The notes beneath the pieces are model-generated. The model was not told the DNA's origin. It was given only the letters and a program-made list of their open reading frames with translations, and did no database searches. 57,664 nucleotides of DNA from an uncultured Candidatus Melainabacteria bacterium (GTDB taxonomy: Bacteria; Cyanobacteriota; Vampirovibrionia; Gastranaerophilales; Gastranaerophilaceae), in the NCBI GenBank assembly GCA_934747335.1, contig CAKVGS010000010.1:1-57664 (forward strand). Direction: 5' to 3'. Numbering within the stretch: position 1 is the stretch's first letter; every line of letters begins with the position of its first letter. Below are positions 16,991-25,191 of this stretch, one piece after another. The position numbers and the translations under genes were made by a program.

Positions 16991-17548
16991 CTATCCTTTC
17001 ATTATCTTCTTACTTAAATTATCTAATTTATGTCTGATACTGTTATCAATGATTGTTTCATTAATATTAAATACCAAACCTGCAATAATGTTATTATCAA
17101 CAGTCCAATTAACAACAACATTTTTCTTCAACTTATCTGCAATCCTATTTCTGATGTCATTTTTTCTGTCATCGCTCAAATCAATTGCAGAAGTTACACC
17201 CACTCTTACAACATTATTTTCTTCTTCGAATTCTTTTTGAAATTCTTTAGCAATTTCACCTATAATATTAACTCTTTTTTTCAAATTCAAAGCTATTAAA
17301 AAGTTGTATACAATCGGCATCAAATTATTTTGGAATAATTTACACAAAATAATTTGTTTTTCTTCAACAGAAATTGAAGGATTATTAATTACGTTGGAAA
17401 GTTCAGCAGAAGAGCGAATATTTTCATCCACTTCTTTTAAATCGTCCAAAATATCTACTTTCGAGATACCTTGATTTTCGTTCGCCAACTCCATAAGAGC
17501 TTTCGCCCATCTTTTTGCAATTAATTCAGAATTTTGAGAAACCTTCAT
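16991..17548 (-). CDS. atpH: F-type ATP synthase delta subunit
   Basis: 185 residues. It links F1 to the peripheral stalk. It has the N-terminal helical domain (IAKRWAKALMELA...) and the C-terminal VGVTSAIDLSDDRKNDIRNRI...VNWTVDNNIIAGLVFNI pattern of the OSCP/delta family. It follows b in the operon and starts from ATG with AAAGGAAA upstream. Divergent sequence is normal for this subunit. Confidence 0.93.
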   Translation of the reverse strand: MKVSQNSELIAKRWAKALMELANENQGISKVDILDDLKEVDENIRSSAELSNVINNPSISVEEKQIILCKLFQNNLMPIVYNFLIALNLKKRVNIIGEIAKEFQKEFEEENNVVRVGVTSAIDLSDDRKNDIRNRIADKLKKNVVVNWTVDNNIIAGLVFNINETIIDNSIRHKLDNLSKKIMKG

Positions 17549-17569
17549 TTTCCTTTACCTTTCAAAAGT

Positions 17570-18073
17570 CTAGCTCTTATAACTATTTAGAGCTTCCAAA
17601 CTTTCATCAATTAATTTTTGGTGTAAATCATAATTGTTGTTCAATTCGTTTACAATATGATTTCTGGCAACTTCAATAGAAGCCTCTGATGCTCTTCTTA
17701 AAATATCGTTTTTCAAAAGAGCTGACTTGTTTTCAACAAGTTTTTTAGAATTATCTTTAATGCTTTCAACCGTATGATTAGCATCCTCTATAATCTTTTC
17801 ACCGACAAGTTTTGCATTTTGTTCAGATTTTTTGATAATTCCATCGATTTCTTCTTCTATATGAGAAACTTTTTCTTGAATTTCTTTTAAGTGTGTTTCT
17901 GATTCTGATTTAGAAGTTTTAGATGCTTCAATATTTTCAATAACGGCATTTTTCATGTTTTCCAACATGCCAACAACATCAATTTTCTTAAACAAAAAAA
18001 TCAATATTGAAAGAAATATAATAAAGTTAAATAAATTAGTTTTGCTTATATAATCTAAAACTGAACCCAACAT
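17570..18073 (-). CDS. atpF: F-type ATP synthase subunit b
   Basis: 167 residues. One N-terminal transmembrane helix (about 13-30) and a long charged coiled coil form one half of the peripheral stalk. I place the start at ATG 18073, which has GGAAGG 7 nt upstream and lies 2 nt after the b' stop; GTG codons at 18088 and 18076 in the same frame are less likely. A second, different b-type gene precedes it, the b/b' arrangement known from cyanobacteria, chloroplasts and phototrophic proteobacteria. Confidence 0.9.
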   Translation of the reverse strand: MLGSVLDYISKTNLFNFIIFLSILIFLFKKIDVVGMLENMKNAVIENIEASKTSKSESETHLKEIQEKVSHIEEEIDGIIKKSEQNAKLVGEKIIEDANHTVESIKDNSKKLVENKSALLKNDILRRASEASIEVARNHIVNELNNNYDLHQKLIDESLEALNSYKS

Positions 18074-18075
18074 CA

Positions 18076-18549
18076 CTAAACCTTCCACAATATTTCATTA
18101 ATTTTATCGTTATCAAAGCCTTGAACTTCACTTCTATATCCCAAAACTTTTTCAACAATATCATTGGCTAAATCAGTCATTCTCCACTTCAAACCCTCTT
18201 TAGTTTCATTAGAAACATTATTCAAGTTTTCATAAGCTTGAGCCAATTCACCATTAGTTTCATCTTGTGCCTTCGCAACAAGTTGAGTTTTTTCATTCTT
18301 AAAGCCATTTACAGACTTAACATATTTTTCACGGGCATCATTTTTAGCACCGCTAAGCTTATCTTCTCTTTCCTGTGATAACTCATCCGCGCGTTTATGA
18401 TTAGCTTCCGCGCTCTCTAAATTACCTTCAATAAAGCTTTGTCTTTCTTTTACGATTTTACCCATAGGTGCATAAAGCACTTTGTTCATCAAGAAAACAA
18501 AGACAATAAAAGAAACTATTGATGCTAAAAATGTTCCGTTAAATTCCAT
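18076..18549 (-). CDS. atpF': F-type ATP synthase subunit b'
   Basis: 157 residues. N-terminal helix (NGTFLASIVSFIVFVFLMNKVLYAPMGKIVKERQ, here given in parts: the membrane part, then the APMGKIV motif common in b') followed by a highly charged coiled coil. It pairs with b to make a heterodimeric stalk. It sits between c and b, as in cyanobacterial atpH-atpG-atpF. A 172-bp repeat-bearing gap separates it from c. Confidence 0.9.
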   Translation of the reverse strand: MEFNGTFLASIVSFIVFVFLMNKVLYAPMGKIVKERQSFIEGNLESAEANHKRADELSQEREDKLSGAKNDAREKYVKSVNGFKNEKTQLVAKAQDETNGELAQAYENLNNVSNETKEGLKWRMTDLANDIVEKVLGYRSEVQGFDNDKINEILWKV

Positions 18550-18574
18550 AATTGACCTTTTTATTTTTTCTGTA

Positions 18575-18718
18575 TTCCTTCTCTTCGGGAGAGGGAGTAG
18601 CCGTTAGCAAGTATAAGCATGCTTTACGGACACGTGCGAGGATTCATCCTCTTTAGTTATTGTTGGGCAAGAATGCCCAACCTACATATCTTACGGGTGA
18701 GGGGTCAACCTCGTTCTG
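18575..18718. repeat. repeat with GTTGGGC hairpin between atpE and atpF'
   Basis: It contains CTCTTCGGGAGAGGGAGTAG, TAGCCGTTAGCAAG and the hairpin GTTGGGCAAGAATGCCCAAC (18662-18681), then GGGTGAGGGGTCAACCTCG. Parts match the repeats at 14.6-15.4 and 28.7-28.85 kb. It splits the stalk genes from the c-ring gene and may set their mRNA ratio. Confidence 0.65.
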
Positions 18719-18721
18719 TCA

Positions 18722-18967
18722 TTAACCCATCATACCTGACAACTTCAAAGCAATAACCAATGCATAAATTGCACAAGCTTCTGCCATAGCAGCACCAACT
18801 AAGAAGAAACCAACTGCTTTACCGGCAATTTCAGGTTGTCTTGCAATAGATTCCAATAAACCTTTTGTTGCAATACCAATACCTAAACCTGCACCTACTG
18901 CACCAAAACCGATTGCAATACCAGCACCTAATTGTGCCAAATCAGAAATTGTTTTAACGTCTTCCAT
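18722..18967 (-). CDS. atpE: F-type ATP synthase c subunit (proteolipid)
   Basis: 81 residues, two membrane helices joined by the ARQPE loop (42-46). The ion-carrying carboxylate is E63. The positions that bind Na+ in sodium-type rings are replaced: Ile30 instead of Gln, Ala64-Cys65 instead of Ser-Thr, though Tyr68 is kept. This predicts H+ coupling. The gene has a good AAGGAG site. The c-ring is needed in the highest copy number, and the gene is flanked by a repeat on its 3' side. Confidence 0.97.
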   Translation of the reverse strand: MEDVKTISDLAQLGAGIAIGFGAVGAGLGIGIATKGLLESIARQPEIAGKAVGFFLVGAAMAEACAIYALVIALKLSGMMG

Positions 18968-19011
18968 TTTAATCTCCTTCGTATTAATGTACGTTTACTT
19001 TATTTTAAAAA

Positions 19012-19710
19012 TTAACCTTCTTCTTCATTAACTGCAGAAGCTATATAAACCGTTGTAAGCATTGTAAAAACTAATGCCTGAACGCAAGCCACCAAGATTT
19101 CAAAAAACATCATCGGTAACGGCAATCCCCAAGCACAAATTCCAAGCAATGCAGCAATCAGAATTTCACCAGCCAAAACGTTACCAAACAAACGTAATGC
19201 CAACGTCAACGGTCTTGTGAACAATTCCAAAATTTCAATCAACGCCGAAATTATTGCAACAAGTGAAAAACCGTGCAAGAAAAACTTAAATTTCTTTTTC
19301 ATCAATCCTGCAACAACATAATAAACCAAAACAATAATTGCCAAACCCGCAGTTAAATTAATATCATTTGTAGGAGAAGCAATTTCACCTTGTTTTAATT
19401 CAATCATTCTCAATGGCAATTGACCCATCAAGTTTGCTGTAACTATAAACAAAAACAATGATGCAATAAGCGGGAAATGCTTATCAGCGTCTTTATGAAT
19501 CATATTATGAACCAAATCGTTAAAATATCCTAAAATGCTTTCAAAAACGACTTGAAGCTTTGTTGGAAATATACTGATATTTCTTGTTACAACAAACGAA
19601 ACAACAATTAAAAACGCCATTGCTGCCCACATTGTAACCAATGTATCCATATTGAATGCCATTGCATGCCCTGCAATAACTTTATTAACTATCCAATGTC
19701 CTTCACTCAT
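19012..19710 (-). CDS. atpB: F-type ATP synthase a subunit
   Basis: 232 residues, five to six membrane helices. It forms the ion half-channels beside the c-ring. The essential arginine lies in FTRPLTLALRLFGNVLAGEIL, with the later Gln-bearing ACVQALVFTMLTTVYIASA helix. The start is ATG 19710 with GAGAGG 7 nt upstream; an in-frame ATG 13 codons earlier lacks a binding site. It is the first gene of this operon; no atpI is seen upstream. Confidence 0.96.
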   Translation of the reverse strand: MSEGHWIVNKVIAGHAMAFNMDTLVTMWAAMAFLIVVSFVVTRNISIFPTKLQVVFESILGYFNDLVHNMIHKDADKHFPLIASLFLFIVTANLMGQLPLRMIELKQGEIASPTNDINLTAGLAIIVLVYYVVAGLMKKKFKFFLHGFSLVAIISALIEILELFTRPLTLALRLFGNVLAGEILIAALLGICAWGLPLPMMFFEILVACVQALVFTMLTTVYIASAVNEEEG

Positions 19711-20231
19711 TGAATGACCTCTCTCTTTTTCATAAAAAATGTAGCACAAAAAAATTGCAAGCGCAACTTACTTTTTCTTTACTAAAAAGAAAAAGTAAGC
19801 AAAAAGAAAAGAACATTCTGTCGGTTGGCATTTATAAAACTACGGGTATATTTTTACTTACCTAGCCAACCTCTTTTATACAACTACTAGTTAAAAGAAG
19901 GCAAAAAGACTTTTCACACACGGCCGGATGACATTGTAGCCACTACCGGATTAAATTATTTTACTAAGTCATCCTTAAAGAAAAACTATCGGATGAAGGT
20001 ATGTAAAAAGATTCATAACGTACGGTCGGTTGGGCATACCTGCCCAACAATTTATTTTGTATCATTTATTTTAACGATTTTGCGATTTATTAAACAAAGT
20101 TATATCCCAAAAGCGTAAAATGTTCATAAAATTCTAATCAGTTGGCGCATATAAATTAACTTAATATTACATAATAATATCTATTATATGGAAATTTTTT
20201 TAGTAAAATATTTTCAGAAGGGTAAAAGCTG
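19711..20231. repeat. divergent gap between atpB and nuoA, mostly repeats
   Basis: 521 bp without a gene. A CTTACTTTTTCTTT stem (19767-19780 with 19786-19799) is followed by an inverted relative of the 4.8-5.1 kb tandem unit: GGATGACATTG at about 19924, AAGTCATCC near 19966, and TCGGATGA. GTTGGGCATACCTGCCCAAC lies at 20029-20048. The last 170 bp are AT-rich and must carry the nuo promoter, but I see no clear -35/-10 pair. The ATP synthase promoter probably lies near 19711-19760. Confidence 0.6.
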
Positions 20232-20585
20232 ATGAAAGAATTAGTTTGTTTAGCAGTCTTTATAATTTTGGCGGCGCTTTTTGCAATAGCAATGGTAGTT
20301 GCAGGTTTTATTTGTCAATATAGAAAAAAATCTGTTATCAAAAACGAAACTTATGAATGCGGTATTGCACCTTCTATGGATGCCCGTATTGAGTTTGATA
20401 TAAAATATTTCAATTATGCGATTTTATTTTTAATTTTTGATATAGAAACAATTTTTCTTTATCCGTTTGCAGCATCAATAAACTCATTAGGTTTGTTTGC
20501 AATTATCGAAGCTTTTATATTTATTTTTCTTTTACTCGGCGGATTATTTTTTGCCATAAATAAAAAAATGTTAAGGTGGTTATAA
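20232..20585 (+). CDS. nuoA: complex I subunit NuoA (NdhC)
   Basis: 117 residues, three membrane helices. The conserved loop NETYECGIAPSMDARIEFDIKYFNYAILFLIFDIE (cited in part) matches the YECG...FDIRYYxxAxLFLxFDIE signature of NuoA. The first gene of an 11-gene complex I cluster. ATG is preceded by AGAAGGG. Its stop shares one base with the nuoB ATG. Confidence 0.96.
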   Translation: MKELVCLAVFIILAALFAIAMVVAGFICQYRKKSVIKNETYECGIAPSMDARIEFDIKYFNYAILFLIFDIETIFLYPFAASINSLGLFAIIEAFIFIFLLLGGLFFAINKKMLRWL

Positions 20586-21118
20586 TGAATTTTGTAGTAA
20601 CTTCAATTGATACAGTTCTTAACTGGAGTAGGGCAAATTCTTTATGGCCGCTTACTTTCGCAACCTCATGCTGTGGAATTGAAATGATGCAGACGGTTGC
20701 ATCCGATAATGATATAGCAAGATTTGGCTCTGAAGTCTTTAGAGGTTCACCTCGACAAGCGGATTTACTGATTTGTGCGGGAACAATAACACATAAAATG
20801 GCACCCGTTCTTTTAAGATTATATGAGCAAATGCCCGAACCTAAGTATGTAATAGCCATGGGCGCTTGTACCTGTGGCGGTGGAATGTTTGCAGAAACTT
20901 CTTATTCGGTTGTTAACGGAATCGACAAAATTCTACCTGTGGATATTTATTTACCTATGTGCCCGCCAAGACCCGAAGCTTTGATTGACGCAGTTAGAAA
21001 ACTGCAAGAAAAAATCAAACACGAATCAATTTTAGATAGAAAAAAGTTTGTAGAATCGCACGTTTCTAAATTAGAAGAAAAAAATGGAATTCTGGAACTC
21101 AAAGGAGGTGCGCAATGA
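20585..21118 (+). CDS. nuoB: complex I subunit NuoB (NdhK), carries cluster N2
   Basis: 177 residues. It holds the terminal 4Fe-4S cluster N2 that reduces quinone. The ligands are C29, C30, C95 and C126. The usual VPGCPPRPEA motif reads LPMCPPRPEA, with Met125 replacing the near-invariant Gly next to a ligand. The start is ATG at 20585 (TAATG overlap with nuoA) with AAGGTGG upstream; a GTG three codons earlier is less likely. Confidence 0.96.
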   Translation: MNFVVTSIDTVLNWSRANSLWPLTFATSCCGIEMMQTVASDNDIARFGSEVFRGSPRQADLLICAGTITHKMAPVLLRLYEQMPEPKYVIAMGACTCGGGMFAETSYSVVNGIDKILPVDIYLPMCPPRPEALIDAVRKLQEKIKHESILDRKKFVESHVSKLEEKNGILELKGGAQ

Positions 21119-21549
21119 ATTATAAAGAATTTATGAGAATTTTTGAAGATTGCGAACTCGAAGGGAATAAAATTATTATAAAATCGAATTTGCATGAAGT
21201 AATTAAATTTGTAGTGGAGAATTATACTTACAATATTTTGAAAGAAATTATTGCAAATGACGCAGGAGAAGGCAAAACAGAACTTATTTATCATTTGTAT
21301 TCAACTGATGATGAAGAGGATTTGTTTATTGCAATTGTTGTGAAAGACGAAGCAGAAACCGTTACGGATATATTTAAATCAGCAATTGCTGATGAAAACG
21401 AGATTTTCGACTTATTTGGAGTTAAATTTAAAGGTAACGAAAATCTGAAACGACTTTATATGCCGGATGACTGGAAAGGTTTTCCACTCCGCAAAGATTA
21501 TGTTCAAGATGATACGAGGTTAGCGTGGAATGACAACAACGAAGCTTAA
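21115..21549 (+). CDS. nuoC: complex I subunit NuoC (NdhJ)
   Basis: 144 residues. It is a peripheral-arm scaffold next to NuoD. The C-terminal DLFGVKFKGNENLKRLYMPDDW followed by GFPLRKDY is the family signature (last part of 30 kDa subunit). It is a separate gene, not fused to nuoD as in E. coli. It overlaps nuoB by ATGA and nuoD by 20 bp. Confidence 0.94.
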   Translation: MNYKEFMRIFEDCELEGNKIIIKSNLHEVIKFVVENYTYNILKEIIANDAGEGKTELIYHLYSTDDEEDLFIAIVVKDEAETVTDIFKSAIADENEIFDLFGVKFKGNENLKRLYMPDDWKGFPLRKDYVQDDTRLAWNDNNEA

Positions 21550-22621
21550 ATTAAATCTCGGACCGCAACACCCGTCTACACATGGTGTTCTTCGCCTTAT
21601 TTTAGAGCTGGAGGGCGAAAAGATTTTGTCGTGCGAACCTGATGTGGGTTATCTTCACCGCGGAATGGAAAAAATGGCAGAAAAACTTAATTATATACAA
21701 TATTTGCCTTGCGTAGACAGAATTGATTATTTAGCAGGATTTTTCTATTCTCAACTACTTTGTGATATTGTTGAAAAAGCAATGAATATAGAGCTTACGG
21801 ATAAAGTCCGAGCAATCCGTGTTATGCTTTTGGAACTTAACCGAATTTCATCACACTTACTTTGGATTGGCGCATTTTTAATGGATTTAGGCGCAGTTTC
21901 GCCGTTTTTCTACGCTTTTAGAGAACGTGAAATGATTTTAAGATATTTTGAACGCTTAACCGGTCAAAGAATGATGTACAACTATTTTCAATTTGGCGGA
22001 GTGCGTAAAGATATTGATTATTTAGAAGATGTAGAAGAAATTCTTTCTATTTTACCTGAAAAATTGAATGATTACGAAAAACTGATTACGGATAATCCGA
22101 TTGTCTTAAAAAGAACTGTCGGAAAAGGTATTTTAGATAAAGAAAAAGCTTTTAACTACGGAATTACCGGCGTTAATATAAGAGCAAGTCATGTCGATTT
22201 GGATTTCAGAAATCAAGATTCTTTATATAAAGGATTTGATTTTAGAACAATTGTTATGAATGAACAGGATTCTTGGGCAAGATATAAGGCAAGAATATTA
22301 GAAATTAGAGAGAGCATGAATATTGTTCACCAAGCTTTAGAATACCTAAAAAAAGCAGAAAAATTAGAACAGAAACTAATTAATCCGCTTAATCTAAAAT
22401 TACCGGAGGGGGAATATTATTCTCAAATAGAAGCACCAAGAGGATTGGCATGTTGTTATGTTAAATCCGACGGTTCTGATAAACCTTATCGTTTAAAATG
22501 GCGCACAGGCTCATATTATGCGGTAAATCTTTTAAGAGAATTACTTGTTGGAGAATACTTAAACGACGCTATTGCAATAGCAGGTTCTTTAGATATAATT
22601 TTGCCAGAGGTTGATAAGTAG
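21530..22621 (+). CDS. nuoD: complex I subunit NuoD (NdhH)
   Basis: 363 residues, somewhat shorter than the ~390-400 of many bacteria. It forms the quinone pocket with NuoB. GPQHPSTHGVLRL near the N-terminus and DRIDYLAGFF (the quinone-binding Tyr in the DRxDY motif) are present, as is the C-terminal GSLDIILPEVDK. [NiFe]-hydrogenase cysteine ligands are absent, so it is a complex I and not a hydrogenase subunit. Start within nuoC, translationally coupled. Confidence 0.95.
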   Translation: MTTTKLKLNLGPQHPSTHGVLRLILELEGEKILSCEPDVGYLHRGMEKMAEKLNYIQYLPCVDRIDYLAGFFYSQLLCDIVEKAMNIELTDKVRAIRVMLLELNRISSHLLWIGAFLMDLGAVSPFFYAFREREMILRYFERLTGQRMMYNYFQFGGVRKDIDYLEDVEEILSILPEKLNDYEKLITDNPIVLKRTVGKGILDKEKAFNYGITGVNIRASHVDLDFRNQDSLYKGFDFRTIVMNEQDSWARYKARILEIRESMNIVHQALEYLKKAEKLEQKLINPLNLKLPEGEYYSQIEAPRGLACCYVKSDGSDKPYRLKWRTGSYYAVNLLRELLVGEYLNDAIAIAGSLDIILPEVDK

Positions 22622-22623
22622 AA

Positions 22624-23694
22624 GTGAATTATCTTTATTTTTTATATATAGAATTTCTTACAAAACACAATATTCCAAAGCTTTTTGGGGATATAACTTT
22701 CTACTTGATACCTTTTTGTATAGTAGCCGTTGCACTTCTTGTCGTTGTAATTTTTCTTGTGTTAGCAGAAAGAAAACTTTTGGGCTTTTTTACACAAAGA
22801 AAAGGACCAAACAGAGTCGGATATTGGGGACTTTTACAAACAATAGCCGACGCATTAAAGCTTTTATGCAAAGAAAATATTACGCCAAACAAAGCTGATA
22901 AAATTCTTTTTAACCTTGCGCCAATACTTGTTTTTATTCCGATGTTTGCTGCGGTTGGAATAATTCCATACAGTTCAGAATTTACATTTGTAAACACTCA
23001 AACTAATGTGATTTTATACTTAATTTTAGTTGCGTTTCCTGTTCTAAGTATTTTTCTTGCAGGTTGGGCAAGTAATAATAAATATTCGCTCATGGGCGCA
23101 ATGCGAAGTATTGCACAAATTTTAAGCTACGAACTTCCTATAACGTTTACAGTTTTATCGGTCATAGCATTAGCTTCTTCAATGAATATGACATCAATTA
23201 CTTTAGCTCAAAGTTCAAAATGGGGGCTTTTCGGTTGGTTTGCCTTCCCTTGTTTTTTAGGCTTAATAATAATGTTTATATGTATTTTAGCAGAGCTTAA
23301 TCGTTGTCCGTTTGATTTACCTGAGGCTGAAAGTGAATTAATTTGCGGATATAATACTGAATACTCAGGCATGAGATTTGCTTTATTCTATCTGAGTGAA
23401 TATGGCTTAATGTTCGCAAATTCAATGTTCATAGCTATTTTATTTATGGGCGGATATCTTTCACCGTTTGGGAAATACTTGTTTAGTAATTCGTTTTTAA
23501 TCTACTTTGAACAAGCTTTTTGGCTATTTCTAAAAGCTTCTTTAATAATATTTATTATGATTTGGGTAAGGGCAACGCTTCCAAGACTTGCGTCTTTTGA
23601 TTTACTCAAATTTTCGTGGGCATATTTGCTTCCGATTTCTATACTAAACCTTTTTGCTATGGTTTTAATTAAGTTTGGAGGTCAGTTGTGCTAA
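22624..23694 (+). CDS. nuoH: complex I subunit NuoH (NdhA)
   Basis: 356 residues, about eight membrane helices. It joins the quinone site to the proton pumps. It keeps AERKLLGFFTQRKGPNRVGY, the ADALKLLCKE segment, AELNRCPFDLPEAESELICGYNTEYSGM (in parts) and WVRATLPRL. GTG start 2 nt after the nuoD stop with only a distant AGAGG, so translation probably depends on coupling. Confidence 0.96.
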   Translation: MNYLYFLYIEFLTKHNIPKLFGDITFYLIPFCIVAVALLVVVIFLVLAERKLLGFFTQRKGPNRVGYWGLLQTIADALKLLCKENITPNKADKILFNLAPILVFIPMFAAVGIIPYSSEFTFVNTQTNVILYLILVAFPVLSIFLAGWASNNKYSLMGAMRSIAQILSYELPITFTVLSVIALASSMNMTSITLAQSSKWGLFGWFAFPCFLGLIIMFICILAELNRCPFDLPEAESELICGYNTEYSGMRFALFYLSEYGLMFANSMFIAILFMGGYLSPFGKYLFSNSFLIYFEQAFWLFLKASLIIFIMIWVRATLPRLASFDLLKFSWAYLLPISILNLFAMVLIKFGGQLC

Positions 23695-24059
23695 ACGAAA
23701 TTAAAGCTTTGTGGGACGGTTTGTGGACGGTTTTTAAACATTTGTTTAAAAAGCCCGTGACTTTAGAATACCCTGAAAAACGCCGAGAATTAAACGACGA
23801 ATTTCGTGGTAAATTAGAAATAAAAGGTTGTATAGGTTGCAGAATTTGTCAAAAAGTTTGTCCGACAGGTGCTATTAATATTGATAAAACGCCAGAAAAA
23901 ACGGTTTACAAAATAGATATGAAAAAATGTATATTCTGCGGAAACTGTGTTTATCATTGTCCAAAATCTGCGGTTCGAATGACAAAAGAATACGAACTTG
24001 CAACTGATAAAAAAGAAGATTTGATTTTAGTTTTTGAAGAGGTGAATAATGCTGAATAA
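23688..24059 (+). CDS. nuoI: complex I subunit NuoI (NdhI), two 4Fe-4S clusters
   Basis: 123 residues, shorter than E. coli NuoI (~180). Two ferredoxin motifs are complete: C48-x2-C51-x2-C54-x3-C58-P and C81-x2-C84-x2-C87-x3-C91-P (clusters N6a/N6b). GTG start at 23688 with GGAGGT 5 nt before, overlapping the nuoH end. With NuoE/F/G absent, NuoI may be the entry point for electrons, as proposed for cyanobacterial NDH-1, which takes them from ferredoxin. Confidence 0.95.
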   Translation: MLNEIKALWDGLWTVFKHLFKKPVTLEYPEKRRELNDEFRGKLEIKGCIGCRICQKVCPTGAINIDKTPEKTVYKIDMKKCIFCGNCVYHCPKSAVRMTKEYELATDKKEDLILVFEEVNNAE

Positions 24060-24579
24060 TCCTGTATTTTTCTATATAGCATCAGTCGGTATAATATTAT
24101 TTGCCTTGCTTTCATTGTTTGCAAAGAATGTTATTTATTCACTTCTTTGGGCAATTTTAGTTTTCTTTTTTGGTGCAGTAATATTTTTTATATTAGGTTC
24201 AGAATATAACGCAATTATTCAAGCAGCAGTTTACGGGCTTGCAGTACCAATAATTATTGGAATTTCAATAATGTTCAGGGGCAAACCTAAAAAAGATGAA
24301 TCTGACACTAAAAAATTTATATTGCCATACGTAACAATTATGTCCGCAGGAATTTTTGTATTGGCATTTGTTTATTTAATTATGATGTCGCTTGTTATGA
24401 TGCCTGACACATTTAATTTAATGGATACAGCGCATATAACTGCATTTGATAATATTTCAGCGTTTGCAAAAGGAATTTTTGTAGATTACGTCTGGGCTTT
24501 TGAGCTGGTATCGCTCTTGTTGCTGATTGTAATTGCAGGAATTTCGATGTTGGAAAGGAGGGGAGGAAAAAGGGAATAA
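24049..24579 (+). CDS. nuoJ: complex I subunit NuoJ (NdhG)
   Basis: 176 residues, five membrane helices. The third helix, with the AVYGLAVPIIIGISIMF pattern, corresponds to the segment with the conserved glycine/pi-bulge in NuoJ. It overlaps nuoI by 11 bp. Its last codons and TAA (24577-24579) lie inside the left arm of the hairpin element, so the insertion appears to have set the C-terminus (ends RRGGKRE). Confidence 0.92.
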   Translation: MLNNPVFFYIASVGIILFALLSLFAKNVIYSLLWAILVFFFGAVIFFILGSEYNAIIQAAVYGLAVPIIIGISIMFRGKPKKDESDTKKFILPYVTIMSAGIFVLAFVYLIMMSLVMMPDTFNLMDTAHITAFDNISAFAKGIFVDYVWAFELVSLLLLIVIAGISMLERRGGKRE

Positions 24580-24718
24580 GGTAATAGGGTAATAAGGGAA
24601 TAAGAGATTTTATTCGCTTCGCTCATTTATTTTTTTGTTTATAAATAAGATTTAACAGAGCATACAAAGGAAATGTTTAAAACCACTTATTCCCTTATTG
24701 CCCTATTACCTTATTCCC
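24572..24718. repeat. MITE-like element with 33-bp inverted arms, between nuoJ and nuoK
   Basis: The left arm at 24572-24604 and right arm at 24686-24718 are complementary at 32 of 33 positions; the one mismatch is G-U in RNA. The arm is itself periodic (GGGAATAAGG, TAATAGGG, TAATAAGGG). The central ~80 bp begins with AGATTTTATTCGCTTCGCTC. A second copy lies between nuoK and nuoL and half a copy next to atpA. No open frame is present. Confidence 0.85.
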
Positions 24719-24725
24719 CTCCATC

Positions 24726-25025
24726 ATGACTATCTACCACTACTTGTTTATAGGCTTACTACTCTTCTTAATCGGGCTTTTGGGTTCGGTTCTATTGAAG
24801 AGTGTAATAAAAATTTTAATCTCTATTGAATTTATGCTTTTAGGTATAAACATAAATTTTATAACCTTTGCGACTTATTGCGACAATATAAATTTTGAAG
24901 GTTATATAATCTCGTTATTTTATATCGGCTTAGGTGCAGTAGAACTCGCAGTTGCATTATATATCTTTTATCTGATGTTTCAGAAAAAAGAAAGTGATAA
25001 TATAGATAAATATAGTGATTTGTAA
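24726..25025 (+). CDS. nuoK: complex I subunit NuoK (NdhE)
   Basis: 99 residues, three membrane helices. It carries the LLIGLLGSVLLKSVIKILISIEFMLLGININF-type helix (cited in parts: GLLGSVLLKS, ISIEFMLLGININF) with the conserved Glu of the family and a second Glu in VELAVAL. It is enclosed between two copies of the hairpin element. No Shine-Dalgarno sequence: ATG follows directly after the right arm (CCCCTCCATC). Confidence 0.94.
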   Translation: MTIYHYLFIGLLLFLIGLLGSVLLKSVIKILISIEFMLLGININFITFATYCDNINFEGYIISLFYIGLGAVELAVALYIFYLMFQKKESDNIDKYSDL

Positions 25026-25039
25026 GAAAGGGGGGAAAA

Positions 25040-25183
25040 GGGAATAAGGTAATAGGGTAATAAGGGAATAAGAGATTTTATTCGCTTCGCTCATTTTACT
25101 TTTTTATAAATAAAAATTTAACAGAGTATATAAAGGAATTTTTAAAACCACTTATTCCCTTATTACCCTATTACCTTATTCCC
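25040..25183. repeat. MITE-like element with 33-bp inverted arms, between nuoK and nuoL
   Basis: Left arm 25040-25072, right arm 25151-25183, fully complementary. The element starts 14 nt after the nuoK stop. It is about 90% like the copy at 24572 in the arms and similar but diverged in the centre (AACAGAGTATATAAAGGAA). nuoL starts 9 nt after the right arm, again without a ribosome-binding site. Confidence 0.85.
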
Positions 25184-25191
25184 CTCCTAAT

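Noticed and set aside
22611..22898. 95-codon frame overlapping nuoH
   Set aside because: Out-of-frame shadow of a canonical NuoH sequence.
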